DNA from: an uncultured Eubacterium sp.
GTDB taxonomy: Bacteria; Bacillota; Clostridia; Lachnospirales; Lachnospiraceae
Assembly: GCA_910584595.1 (NCBI GenBank)
Contig: CAJUBQ010000025.1
Location: forward strand, 1-55,800
Direction of reading: 5' to 3'
DNA length: 55,800 nucleotides
Positions 44,923 to 53,931 of this stretch are shown in pieces. Within the stretch, counting starts at the first letter, position 1. The number at the start of each line of letters is the position of its first letter. Position numbers and translations under genes: made by a program. A model generated the notes under the pieces. The model was not told where the DNA came from. It was given only the letters and a program-made list of their open reading frames with translations, and made no database searches.

Positions 44923-46487
44923 CGGCAAAAAAAGAATATGTAATCTGCCTGTATGTCCGGCTTTCCATAGAGGACGATGATGTGTCCGGCAGCGCTTTCA
45001 AGACAGAGAGCGGCAGTATCACGACACAGAGGGCATTGCTCCATGATTATATTAAGAACCGGAAAGAATTTGAGGGCTGTAAGGTCATTGAGAAATGCGA
45101 CGACGGATTTTCCGGCACACACTTTGATAACAGACCGCAGTTCACGGAAATGATTGAACTTGCCAAAAAGGGGAAGATCAACTGCATCATCGTGAAAGAC
45201 TTCTCAAGGTTCGGCAGGGACTATGTGGAACTGGGAAATTATCTGGAACAGCTATTCCCTTTCATGGGAGTCCGGTTCATATCCGTAAATGACAACTACG
45301 ACAGTGCGGAACTTGCAGACGGCACAACCGGAGGTCTGGACGTGGCGTTCAAGAACCTGATCTATGACTATTACAGCAGGGAGATGTCAAGGAAACAGCG
45401 GATTGCGTGGCAGCGCATGGCAGAACAGGGACAGTACAATGCCACTTGTGCCTTGTACGGCTATCAGAAGTCAAAAGAAGATAAGCACAAACTGGTCATA
45501 GAACCGGAAGAGGCGGCGGTTGTCCGTGAAATCTTCAACATGAAGATAGCCGGAACCGGAACGACACTGATAGCAAAGGCGCTGAATGACAGGGGTATTC
45601 CCTGCCCGTCGGAACTGTACCGTTCCAGAGGGGAAACAAGACAGTGGAAAAACAAAGGCAGGAAGTGTTACTGGACCGCCTGCAAGGTGGAAGCCATTAT
45701 TCGGGATGAAAAATACACCGGGACTATGGTACAGCTAAAGACAAAGCTGGATGCAGTCGGGGGAAAGCAGGTAAGCCGCCCCAAAGAGGAATGGGTACGG
45801 GTGGAGAACACCCACGAACCTGTCATCACTTATCCGCAGTACATCAGGGCGGTATCCTCCCTGAAACAGCAGAAGGCAAAAGAAAACAAAAATATGAAGA
45901 ATATCTATTACTGTGGGTGCTGCGGCAGGGCATTGTTCAATGCCCACTACGGAACCATCTTCTGCAAACAGCGGTCATTCAGGACCGATTCCGATTGCAG
46001 GGACATTGAGATTAACAAGCATGATGCGGATATGGCGGTGCTTGCCTCTGTCAAAAAAGAGGCAGAGATATTTCTTGACCGGGATAAGCTGTCAAGGCAG
46101 GTCATAAAGAGAAATTCCCCTTTATCCGTCAGTGACAGGATCAATTCCACAATGAGGTCGATTGAGGCGGCACAAAAGAGCTGGATTGCATTGTATGACA
46201 AATACGCTGACGGAAAACTGGAAAGAGAGTTTTTTCTGAATGAGAAGAAACAGTATGATGCCGACATGGAGAAGATGGAAGAAGAGCTTGCAGCACTCCG
46301 GCAGGCACAGGAGGAAGAGGAAAACGAGCAGGCAGGCTCCCAAAGGAAAGCAGACCAGGCGATGGCATTTCTGGAAGAGGAAGAACTGACAGAGGATATG
46401 AAAGACAAACTGATAGAAAAGGTCGTTGTCTATCCGGGTAACAGGATTGAGGTAGTCTGGAAGTTTGAGGGACATTTGGACAATTAA
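44901..46487 (+). CDS. Large serine recombinase 3
   Basis: 528 residues from ATG 44901, behind GGGAGGAGGAG. Catalytic Ser22 (LYVRLSIED), a DNA-binding domain, and a zinc ribbon (CGCCGRALF). The insert between the ribbon cysteines is shorter than in recombinases 1 and 2. The C-terminal coiled coil ends in an acidic Glu-rich stretch. As the last recombinase gene and the end of the operon it probably lies next to one end of the element. Which of the three does integration and which excision cannot be told. Confidence 0.93.
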   Translation: MYAAGSIAAKKEYVICLYVRLSIEDDDVSGSAFKTESGSITTQRALLHDYIKNRKEFEGCKVIEKCDDGFSGTHFDNRPQFTEMIELAKKGKINCIIVKDFSRFGRDYVELGNYLEQLFPFMGVRFISVNDNYDSAELADGTTGGLDVAFKNLIYDYYSREMSRKQRIAWQRMAEQGQYNATCALYGYQKSKEDKHKLVIEPEEAAVVREIFNMKIAGTGTTLIAKALNDRGIPCPSELYRSRGETRQWKNKGRKCYWTACKVEAIIRDEKYTGTMVQLKTKLDAVGGKQVSRPKEEWVRVENTHEPVITYPQYIRAVSSLKQQKAKENKNMKNIYYCGCCGRALFNAHYGTIFCKQRSFRTDSDCRDIEINKHDADMAVLASVKKEAEIFLDRDKLSRQVIKRNSPLSVSDRINSTMRSIEAAQKSWIALYDKYADGKLEREFFLNEKKQYDADMEKMEEELAALRQAQEEEENEQAGSQRKADQAMAFLEEEELTEDMKDKLIEKVVVYPGNRIEVVWKFEGHLDN

Positions 46488-46504
46488 ATTAGATACAGAG
46501 ATTT

Positions 46505-46553
46505 TCGGTCTGTTTTGGAGTGATAAGCTTTCAGAGCAGACCGGATTTTTTAT
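46505..46553 (+). terminator. Terminator after the recombinase operon
   Basis: CGGTCTG and CAGACCG pair around a long loop and are followed by ATTTTTTA. It marks the end of the recombinase operon, and possibly of the element. Confidence 0.7.
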
Positions 46554-46616
46554 ATAGATGGTACTGATAGTTGGATAAATCTGGTTTATCATTTTCTTCT
46601 GTCGAAATAGTGAATA

Positions 46617-46676
46617 AAAACTCGCTTTTTGGTGAAATACAGTTAGATTGTGGATGCAAAAAGTGAGTTTTATAAT
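46617..46676 (+). promoter_or_regulatory. Promoter with long inverted repeat before the HTH gene
   Basis: Two 14-base arms (46617-46630 and 46658-46671; one wobble) enclose 27 bases. The right arm ends on TATAAT (46671-46676). A weak -35 TTGTGG (46648-46653) is 17 bases upstream of it. Binding to the right arm would cover the promoter, so autoregulation by the HTH protein is likely. Confidence 0.65.
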
Positions 46677-46695
46677 ATAGGAGAGGTGAATTAAT

Positions 46696-47040
46696 ATGAA
46701 CCAGTCAGTAAGTGCGTTAGGAAATGTTGTTCGTGCAACAAGAAAGAGCAAAAATTTATCTCAGGAAGCATTAGCTGAGAAACTTGGAGTTTGCAAAAGG
46801 ACAATTATGGATATTGAAAAAAGTACAGGGAATCCAAAGTTTGAGTTGTTGTGTATGTTAGTGAGGGAGTTGGATTTACCGCTTTATCAGGTGTTTTATC
46901 CTGAAATGACAGAAAATTCAGAAATGAAAAATATTCTTATGAAAGAATTGAGTGATTGTTCAGAGTATGAGATGAAAATTATATTATCAGTAGTAAAGAA
47001 CTTAAGATACACTTTAAAAAGAGAAAGAGAAATTATGTGA
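46696..47040 (+). CDS. Cro/CI-type HTH regulator of the kinase/NUDIX module
   Basis: 114 residues from ATG 46696, behind AGGAGAGGTG. HTH_3 domain (about residues 9-65: SKNLSQEALAEKLGVCKRT) and a C-terminal helix pair. The C-terminal part resembles the minus-strand regulator at 38104, so the gene belongs to an ICE-type regulator family. It precedes the three-gene kinase/NUDIX operon by 94 bases and probably controls it. Confidence 0.82.
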   Translation: MNQSVSALGNVVRATRKSKNLSQEALAEKLGVCKRTIMDIEKSTGNPKFELLCMLVRELDLPLYQVFYPEMTENSEMKNILMKELSDCSEYEMKIILSVVKNLRYTLKREREIM

Positions 47041-47134
47041 AAACAAATGATTGCTAATTGATATATAGAAATTAAAAAATGACTTTTGGTTAAAAAATTA
47101 TCTTTTTGTTGATTTAGTATGGAGGTAATTATTT

Positions 47135-48247
47135 ATGAATAAATTGTTTTTAATTGATGGTGCTGCTGGAACTGGGAAGTCTGATTTAATGGAATTTGTA
47201 AAAAGGCAAAGTGATTATGATATCTATTCAGTTGGTAAAATAACAACAAGGGGACAGAGAAATATAGAGGAGGCTAAAACGACAGATTTGACTTTTGTTA
47301 GTACAGATGAATTTGAAAAAAAGAAAAGTTTGGGGGATTATTATACTTATAAATATGGAAGTAAGGGAGAAGAATATGACTATGCACTAAGTAAAGAAGA
47401 ACTTATCGCATCTTTAGCAGAACATGAATTTACATTTGCAATCGTGAGGAGCCGACCAACAATTACTCAGATTACTAAAGAGTTGTCATCATATGGTTTG
47501 ATTAAACATGTATTTATCTATACTGATAAAGAGGAGGCTAAAGAGCGAATGCGTAAAGATGGGTTTGATGAAGAGCAGATTGCTTTTAGAACGAGGCGAA
47601 ATAAAATACTTTGGGATGAAGAAAAATATTATGATAGTAATAGGGTGACTATTATCAATAATTCAAATCCTGAAGATTTTCATGCCCAAATCCGAAATAT
47701 GATGGATAGCTTTTCAAGCAAACAAGAGAGCGAGGATATTCTTTACATAAATGGAAAAACAAACTATCGTCTTATGGCTTCTTTAGTAGGTAAAAAGAGA
47801 GAGCTTGTTAGGCAATTACGAAGGTATCCGTTTGAAAAAAACATTTTTTTGATGATGAAATATAGAGTTGAAAATGAATCTATTTATGGGGAGATTAAGA
47901 GGATTGTTGAGGAAAATGGATATAATTGTGTTCGTGCAGATGCTTCTGATTGGACATTTCTTTCTGGAGATGTAGATAATTATCTGGCAGCATTATATTG
48001 TTGCAAATATGGAATAGCTTTGTTTGATAAACCTGAGAAGGGAGCAGATTTTAGCCCAAATGTAGCATATGAACTTGGAATTATGCATTGTCAAAGAAAA
48101 AAGTGTCTAATTTTAAAACATAAGAGTTTGAATCAAATGCCATTTGATTTAATTCAAAAACTTTTTAAGGAGTATGATGATGGAACACAGATTAGGAATC
48201 ATTTAGAAAAGTGGCTAAAATCAATAAAAAGAGAGGAGCAATTATGA
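47135..48247 (+). CDS. Guanylate-kinase-like P-loop domain fused to a nucleoside-deoxyribosyltransferase/TIR-like domain
   Basis: 370 residues from ATG 47135, behind TATGGAGG. The N-terminal domain (about 1-195) follows guanylate kinase: Walker A GAAGTGKS (9-16), TTRGQR (37-42), FVSTDEF, and a YKYGSKGEEYDY region like the GMP-binding GNYYGT loop. The C-terminal domain (about 234-350) has NIFLMMKY, then PNVAYELGIMHCQ and MPFDL, as in NDT-fold and TIR-like nucleotide-handling domains. I know no protein with this fusion by name. It may make, sense or split a nucleotide. Its stop overlaps the NUDIX start (ATGA), so the two are translated together. Confidence 0.8.
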   Translation: MNKLFLIDGAAGTGKSDLMEFVKRQSDYDIYSVGKITTRGQRNIEEAKTTDLTFVSTDEFEKKKSLGDYYTYKYGSKGEEYDYALSKEELIASLAEHEFTFAIVRSRPTITQITKELSSYGLIKHVFIYTDKEEAKERMRKDGFDEEQIAFRTRRNKILWDEEKYYDSNRVTIINNSNPEDFHAQIRNMMDSFSSKQESEDILYINGKTNYRLMASLVGKKRELVRQLRRYPFEKNIFLMMKYRVENESIYGEIKRIVEENGYNCVRADASDWTFLSGDVDNYLAALYCCKYGIALFDKPEKGADFSPNVAYELGIMHCQRKKCLILKHKSLNQMPFDLIQKLFKEYDDGTQIRNHLEKWLKSIKREEQL

Positions 48248-49668
48248 AAGATTTAGAAGTGTTTTTTAATAATTCAGAGGGAAACAAGATTCAAAATCAT
48301 TTAACCATTATAGGTGTAAATCCGATTGTTCAGGAGATTACTAATAATCCTCAGTTGCTTTTTGATTTGTTAAATACAACTAAGGTAAAAATTACAATGA
48401 TTTATGAAAATGAAACGGAAAACTTTAACCAGTCTCTGTTTCGAGTAAATGGATCAAAGGATAGATCTTTGGATTTTGATAGACTTGAAACATATCGTAG
48501 TCGTTTGCTTGGAGGAAAGAAGGGACGAAAGAATACAGCAGGTCTAGTGGAGGACATATTAAGGTTCTGTGAAAGTAATGAAAAAAAAGAAAATATGCGG
48601 AATAGGATTAAATTGCTTCAAAACAATTTAAGACAATTTGTAAATATTATATGGGCGGATGATGTGATCTGGTATTGCTTTACTACGCTAGGATTACCAG
48701 AACTATCTATGTATCGTAAAATTACTGAAAAAAGTGACTCTGAATTGTATAGACAATTGGAAGAGTATGTAAATTTTTTGTTGGATGAAAATACTGGTGG
48801 TAAGTATTTGTCAAAACCAGATGATGAATTAATTGAACTTTATGATATGAAGGATATACCAAGGGGAATATATCCTCGAAAGGCATTTTATACCACAAAC
48901 TTCCAAAGGTATTCGGTTTGGGCATTTATTTTTAACCGTAAAGGGGAGGTGCTGTTGCAACAACGGAGTCCATATACGGCTGACAATCGGGGACTTTGGG
49001 ATAAGTCGGCAGGTGGTCATGTAGATTTGCTGGATAGTTCAACCATTATAACTGCAAAGCGTGAATTAGTAGAAGAATTATTTTTACCAGAAGCAGAATT
49101 TTCAAAATATATGTCGGCAGATTTGGGAGATATAGTAGATTTCGGAGAATGGAATATAGAGAAGCGTCCTGAAAAGAGTTTACGAGATGAATTTGATGGT
49201 CTTGAACCAGCAGATTGGGTGGTTTTTCGTGCTACGGATTCAAATGGTGAGCCTCTAACAGTGAAGAGAAAATCACCAAGAATTATGTATGTTAAAGATG
49301 AGCAAGAGGGAAAAACTATTCCTTTAGTTGATGAAAATGGAGATGTTCTTAGATGGAGTAATGGGAAAGTACGTTTTAAGGAACATACTGAAATATGGCA
49401 TACAAGATTTATTAGTGATGTGTTTTTGTTTATTGCTCCAGATGGATATATTGATACACAAGAACAGATTAATGTATTGATGGAAGTAGCTGAAAGAGCT
49501 GGAGCGCAAAGCAGTCATAAATTAATGACGGTGGAGGCTCTGATTGAGGATGTAGAGGAAAATCCAGAACAGTACACAGATGATATGGCTTATATGTGTA
49601 GCGAAGAAAAGAGATTGTTAGTTGAGTTTGCTGAATCTATTAAATTCATTTTTAATAAAACAGAGTAG
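48244..49668 (+). CDS. Long NUDIX-domain protein with unknown N-terminal domain
   Basis: 474 residues from ATG 48244, which overlaps the upstream stop; AGAGAGGAG precedes it. The N-terminal half (about 1-200) is not recognised. A NUDIX fold follows: VWAFIFNRKGEVLLQQR, WDKSAGGHV, then RELVEEL (Nudix box). The box is imperfect: one residue longer between G and RE than the GX5EX7RE pattern, with Asp in place of the first Glu. NUDIX enzymes cleave nucleoside diphosphates linked to another group; some are only sensors. There is a long insert after the box (about 290-385). Sited between two kinase-like genes it probably acts on the same nucleotide. Confidence 0.8.
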   Translation: MKDLEVFFNNSEGNKIQNHLTIIGVNPIVQEITNNPQLLFDLLNTTKVKITMIYENETENFNQSLFRVNGSKDRSLDFDRLETYRSRLLGGKKGRKNTAGLVEDILRFCESNEKKENMRNRIKLLQNNLRQFVNIIWADDVIWYCFTTLGLPELSMYRKITEKSDSELYRQLEEYVNFLLDENTGGKYLSKPDDELIELYDMKDIPRGIYPRKAFYTTNFQRYSVWAFIFNRKGEVLLQQRSPYTADNRGLWDKSAGGHVDLLDSSTIITAKRELVEELFLPEAEFSKYMSADLGDIVDFGEWNIEKRPEKSLRDEFDGLEPADWVVFRATDSNGEPLTVKRKSPRIMYVKDEQEGKTIPLVDENGDVLRWSNGKVRFKEHTEIWHTRFISDVFLFIAPDGYIDTQEQINVLMEVAERAGAQSSHKLMTVEALIEDVEENPEQYTDDMAYMCSEEKRLLVEFAESIKFIFNKTE

Positions 49669-49686
49669 TGAAAGGGGAAGAACAAG

Positions 49687-51219
49687 ATGGAAATCCAAAA
49701 TTTAACTCCTCCTTATTTTTTGTATGTTCTTGTTGCAGCTAGTGCTGTTGGAAAAAGTGAATTAATGCGTCAAATGCAAAGGGAAAAGTTGTGGGAAGGA
49801 GTCCCTAAATATTCGACTAGAGATGTTCGCTATAAAGATGGTGAGATAGATGACGTTAAGGAGCTGGATAATAAACAAATTAAAGATTTGCCTGAAGAAC
49901 AGAGACAAAAAGCTAGAGGGGAACGTATCAAGAAACTTAAAGAAAAATGTGGTTCGGGGAAAGGTATTGTTTATTATAAAAATGGCAATTTATATGGAAT
50001 TGTTGTACAAGAGGTTTTAAATGTCTTAGAACACACGAATGCGGTAGTTATAATAAGCGATTTTCATGCAATCGCACAATTAAAAACAGAATTTACAGAA
50101 TTACAGAATAAAATAAGAGTTTTATATATTGCGTCTACAATAGATGAACGTGTTTTGCTAGAACGTTACAAAAAACGTGAGACTACTGAATTTAATTTAA
50201 CACCAGAGAAGGAAAAGGAAGCACTTAAAAATATTGGAGAGTTTAATTCTGTTGTGGCTAGTGCAACTAGGTTGCATTATATACAAAGAATAGAAGAAGT
50301 AATGCCGCTTCTTAATGAAGAGTGGAATAGTATTCTGCCTTATTTTGAGACCATTAAGACACGCAGTACAAATATTAGGATGTTATATAATCAGTATATT
50401 GAGAATATTGCAGAAATTGACTACCCGATTTTGAATTTTTATAATTTAGACTACATGTATAATCAAACACGTAGTTTGCTTTCTGATTCTGTAAGAAGTA
50501 ATTATAAAAGACATGAAATAAGAGATTGTTCTCCAATTTTCATGGTATGTGCTGCACCATCTGCTGGTAAGGCAACGTTAATGGAGGTTATAGGAGATTT
50601 GGGAGAGGTAGATGGTAATATACAAATTACTTGTAAATATGCTCAAAGATCTCCCCGTAAGAATACAGATGGAAGAGATGGAATGGTTGCAATTGGTGCA
50701 GAAGGGAAATTTGAAGATTATATCTGCCCAGATTATATTTGGACATGGCAGTTTCATAATACAAATGGTAATGCTGGAACGTGGTATGCCGTTGATCGGT
50801 CAGAGATAGAAAAGAATATACAACCTGGCAGGGCGCAAATTTTTGTTTCAAATATGGATCAGATTGAGATTGCACAGAGCTATTATCCGGATAATCTCGT
50901 TGTTTTATATTTACACGCAACACACGAAACGGAAACCAAAAATCATATTCGAGCAAAAAGTATAAATGATATTGAAGAAGAAATTATGAAGGAAATGGGG
51001 TGTACTAGGAAAGAGGCAGAGCAATATAGACTTTCTAATCATGTATATAAGGAAAATGTTGAAGCTTATGTTGATGAGAAAATGAAAGAAATAAGAGCAG
51101 TACACAATTCATTTTTGGAACATAACCACCAGATTGATCATGTGTTGTTAAACACTGGTACTAAGGAAGATTTGGTAGAGCAAATGAGAAATCTAATTGC
51201 ATACTACACACAACAGTAA
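49687..51219 (+). CDS. Protein with two guanylate-kinase-like domains
   Basis: 510 residues from ATG 49687, behind AAAGGGG. Domain 1 (about 10-200): P-loop AASAVGKS (17-24), and STRDVRYKDGEID like the STRxxRxGE loop. Domain 2 (about 278-505): P-loop AAPSAGKAT, where the usual Ser after Lys is Ala, then AQRSPRKNTDG, WTWQFHNTNGN and IFVSNMDQ, matching the GMP-lid and GNxYGT regions. The second site may thus bind but not turn over nucleotide. I know no family by this layout. It closes the operon, with a terminator 31 bases on. Confidence 0.8.
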   Translation: MEIQNLTPPYFLYVLVAASAVGKSELMRQMQREKLWEGVPKYSTRDVRYKDGEIDDVKELDNKQIKDLPEEQRQKARGERIKKLKEKCGSGKGIVYYKNGNLYGIVVQEVLNVLEHTNAVVIISDFHAIAQLKTEFTELQNKIRVLYIASTIDERVLLERYKKRETTEFNLTPEKEKEALKNIGEFNSVVASATRLHYIQRIEEVMPLLNEEWNSILPYFETIKTRSTNIRMLYNQYIENIAEIDYPILNFYNLDYMYNQTRSLLSDSVRSNYKRHEIRDCSPIFMVCAAPSAGKATLMEVIGDLGEVDGNIQITCKYAQRSPRKNTDGRDGMVAIGAEGKFEDYICPDYIWTWQFHNTNGNAGTWYAVDRSEIEKNIQPGRAQIFVSNMDQIEIAQSYYPDNLVVLYLHATHETETKNHIRAKSINDIEEEIMKEMGCTRKEAEQYRLSNHVYKENVEAYVDEKMKEIRAVHNSFLEHNHQIDHVLLNTGTKEDLVEQMRNLIAYYTQQ

Positions 51220-51249
51220 TTGTATATTGTTTAAAAGTAATTATTACAT

Positions 51250-51280
51250 AAGCCGGGGAATTTTCCCGGCTTTATATTTT
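51250..51280 (+). terminator. Terminator closing the kinase/NUDIX operon
   Basis: AAGCCGGGGAA and TTTTCCCGGCTT (about 51250-51272) form a near-perfect stem, with TATATTTTT after. Confidence 0.85.
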
Positions 51281-51369
51281 TAATGGAAGAAAAGGAAATG
51301 TCAAGAGGGGGGCAGGGAGAATATTGAGAAAGGTAAGAGAAAGAGATAATTTTTCTATTTTTCCGACAT

Positions 51370-51675
51370 ATGAGCTATAATGATATAGTGAAAGCAAAAA
51401 AATTTTTTAGTCCCTACTTGACAGAAGAATATCCGAATTGGTGGTATACAATCCCGGTGGCTGTACACAGCTTTGTTGAAGCGCATGATCTGTCAGGAAA
51501 AACAATCATACCTTTTGTAACGCATGGTACGGGCGGTCTTGCTGGAACAATCCACGATTTGACAGAGGCCTTGCCGGATGACTGCACAATTTTGCAGTCT
51601 TATGATGTATTTGAAGATGATGTAAAAAGAGTGCAGGATGAAGTCAATGAATGGCTGGAGGGTCTTGGATATTGA
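51370..51675 (+). pseudogene. 3' fragment of a flavodoxin gene
   Basis: From about 51428 the frame reads YPNWWYTIPVAVHSFVEAHD, IIPFVTHGTGG and so on to the end of a flavodoxin. The N-terminal half, with the FMN phosphate loop, is absent. The first 19 codons (51370-51427) do not belong to it. The gene was therefore cut by a recombination event whose junction is near 51428. It resembles the flavodoxin part at 55140. Confidence 0.75.
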
Positions 51676-51688
51676 GGAGGAATTGCTG

Positions 51689-52234
51689 ATGAGGAGAATC
51701 ATTGCTCTTTGCATAGCGGCAGTACTGGTCTTTTGTGTGGCAGCCTGTGGCAGTCAAAAAGAAGAAAATGAAATTACGCAGTCATCTGGCACAAAGACTT
51801 CTGCTGCAGAATCGCAAGGGCTAGGTACGGAAAACAGTGCAGCCGTAAAAAGGACACTGCCGGAACCGGAATATGGAGATATGCGGATTCAGTTTGCGTG
51901 GGATGATAAGGAAATGATAGTCCGGCTGATTGACAACGAGGCAGCAAAAAATTTGTTGTCCAGACTTCCGTTGTCCCTTAATTTTGAAGATTATCGGGGC
52001 AGGCAGAAAACAGGGGTGGTTCCCGACGGTCTGGATACTGGAAATGTACCGGAAGAATGTGACTGCTTTGCGGGAGATATGAATTATTATGCACCGTGGG
52101 ATATGCTGACCTTTTTCTATAAAGATTTTGGTTATGCACCGGATTTAACGCCGCTTGGAGTGATTGAATCTGGTCTGGAATATTTGGAGGAAATTGACGG
52201 AGGTTCCACAGTGACAATCGATCTTATACGATAA
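51689..52234 (+). CDS. Cyclophilin-like fold lipoprotein
   Basis: 181 residues from ATG 51689, with GAGGAGG eight bases upstream. Lipobox CVAAC puts the lipidated Cys at 20, followed by a Ser/Thr/Glu-rich linker (about 25-55). The C-terminal domain carries the cyclophilin-like (PF18050-type) pattern: LLSRLPLSLNFEDY, and APWDMLTFFYKDFGYAPDL, with LTPLGVIESGL near the end. This family often lies next to flavodoxin and aldo/keto reductase genes, as here, suggesting a redox role. It is soluble, membrane-tethered and extracellular. Confidence 0.82.
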   Translation: MRRIIALCIAAVLVFCVAACGSQKEENEITQSSGTKTSAAESQGLGTENSAAVKRTLPEPEYGDMRIQFAWDDKEMIVRLIDNEAAKNLLSRLPLSLNFEDYRGRQKTGVVPDGLDTGNVPEECDCFAGDMNYYAPWDMLTFFYKDFGYAPDLTPLGVIESGLEYLEEIDGGSTVTIDLIR

Positions 52235-52265
52235 TGGCAGATTTGGGCAGGAAGGTGGTAAAGAT

Positions 52266-52934
52266 GTGAAAACAGAGGCGAAAATAAAAATTAGTCTGGA
52301 TATTTTAATGACTGTGTTTTTGATACCGCAGATGGGCTATCACATTACCGGGGAATGGAATCATAAATGGCTTGGAATAATTCTCTCCAATTTTTTTCTT
52401 CTGCACCATGTGCTGAACTGGAAATGGTACAAATCTATATTTAAGGGAAAATACTCTGCCGTGAGGATTTTTCGTACAGCTGTAAATATTCTTCTTACGG
52501 TATCTATGCTTGGAATGGTGTTAAGCGGGATAATGCTGGCACGGGATATTTTTTGTTTTCTTCCGTTCCGGGCGGACAGTTTTGCAAGGCTTATGCACAT
52601 GGCCTGTACCGCATGGGGATTTGTTTTTATGTCCCTGCATATCGGGATGCACTTAAATACGGCAGCAGGCAGGATAAAAAAACATAAAAAAATCAGTAAG
52701 CCTGTGATATGGATCATAAGGTGTATTATTTTAGGAGTTTCATTATATGGAATGTATGCCTTTGTGATCCGTGAGTTTGAAAAGCGTATGTTTTTAACGG
52801 TACAATATGCTTTTTTTGAATTTGGGGAACCATTGACAGGATTTCTGCTGGATTATACCGCCATTCTGACCCTGGGTGCAGCAATATCTTATTATTTGTT
52901 AAAACTGATATATTTACTAACCAAAAAAGTATGA
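52266..52934 (+). CDS. DUF4405 membrane protein
   Basis: 222 residues from GTG 52266, behind GGAAGGTGG. There are at least five predicted membrane helices and a HMACTAWGFVFMSLHIGMH segment with His residues placed as in DUF4405/cytochrome b561-like proteins. Such proteins are thought to bind haem in the membrane. It lies in the flavodoxin/reductase cluster, which fits electron transfer. Family assignment is likely; haem binding is inferred. Confidence 0.8.
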   Translation: MKTEAKIKISLDILMTVFLIPQMGYHITGEWNHKWLGIILSNFFLLHHVLNWKWYKSIFKGKYSAVRIFRTAVNILLTVSMLGMVLSGIMLARDIFCFLPFRADSFARLMHMACTAWGFVFMSLHIGMHLNTAAGRIKKHKKISKPVIWIIRCIILGVSLYGMYAFVIREFEKRMFLTVQYAFFEFGEPLTGFLLDYTAILTLGAAISYYLLKLIYLLTKKV

Positions 52935-52947
52935 CTGGAGGATGAAA

Positions 52948-53913
52948 ATGCAGACAAGGTTTTTAAGAAATCTGGAAGTGTCGGCCATCGGTTATGGCTG
53001 TATGGGACTTTCACACGGCTATGGCGCTGTGCCGGAAAGAGACGAATCCATCCGCCTGATACGGAGTGCGTTCGATTATGGCTGTTCATTTTTTGATACG
53101 GCAGAGAGCTACGGGGCAGGCGATAATGAAAGGCTTGTCGGGGAAGCGGTAAAGCCATTCCGCAAAAAAATAGCGCTGGCGACAAAACTCCATCTGAATA
53201 AAAGGGATGGGGATACAGCTGCCGTGATCCGGAAACATCTGGAGGCTTCGCTGAAACGTCTTGGAACGGACTATGTGGATTTATATTATCAGCATCGGAT
53301 TGAAGATGACGATAAAGTGGAGGAAGTGGCATCAGTCATGGGTGAGCTGATAAAAGAGGGAAAAATCCGAGGCTGGGGGCAGTCGCAGGCGGCTGAGATT
53401 CAGGTACGCCGCGCAAACGCCGTGACACCGTTATCAGCGGTTCAAAGCGAGTTTTCCATGATGGAGCGGATGTTTGAAAAAGACGTGATTCCTGCCTGTG
53501 AGGAGCTGGGAATTGGCTTTGTTCCTTTTTCGCCGCTGGCAAGCGGTTTTCTGACAGGTAAATATACGAAAGAACAGAACTATGAAGGGGATGATGTACG
53601 GCGGGTAATTACAAGGTTTGCACCGGAGAATATGGAGAAAAACCAGCCGCTGCTTGATCTTCTGCAAAGTCTTGCGCAGGAAAAGGGTGCCACACCAGCA
53701 CAGATTTCCCTTGCGTGGATGCTGCATAAAAAAGATTTTATTGTGCCGATTCCCGGCATGAGGAACACACGGCGCATGAAAGAAAACTTCGGAGCAGGTG
53801 ATGTAACACTGACGGGACAGGAGTATGAGCAGCTGGAAGAATCCCTTTCAAAAATACCATTATATGGGAACCGTACGGATAAAGACATAGCAAAACTGCG
53901 TACTATGCTGTAA
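52948..53913 (+). CDS. Aldo/keto reductase
   Basis: 321 residues from ATG 52948; ATG 52942 is one base after GGAGG and so too close. Catalytic tetrad is present: Asp and Tyr in FFDTAESYG, Lys in ALATKLHL, His in YYQHRIE. It has the GWGQSQ and FSPLASGFLTGKY segments of the AKR fold. It uses NADPH to reduce carbonyl groups in the cytoplasm. It is part of a redox cluster with flavodoxin, DUF4405 and cyclophilin-fold genes, likely chromosomal. Confidence 0.92.
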   Translation: MQTRFLRNLEVSAIGYGCMGLSHGYGAVPERDESIRLIRSAFDYGCSFFDTAESYGAGDNERLVGEAVKPFRKKIALATKLHLNKRDGDTAAVIRKHLEASLKRLGTDYVDLYYQHRIEDDDKVEEVASVMGELIKEGKIRGWGQSQAAEIQVRRANAVTPLSAVQSEFSMMERMFEKDVIPACEELGIGFVPFSPLASGFLTGKYTKEQNYEGDDVRRVITRFAPENMEKNQPLLDLLQSLAQEKGATPAQISLAWMLHKKDFIVPIPGMRNTRRMKENFGAGDVTLTGQEYEQLEESLSKIPLYGNRTDKDIAKLRTML

Positions 53914-53931
53914 GAAAATGGAGGTATTAAA

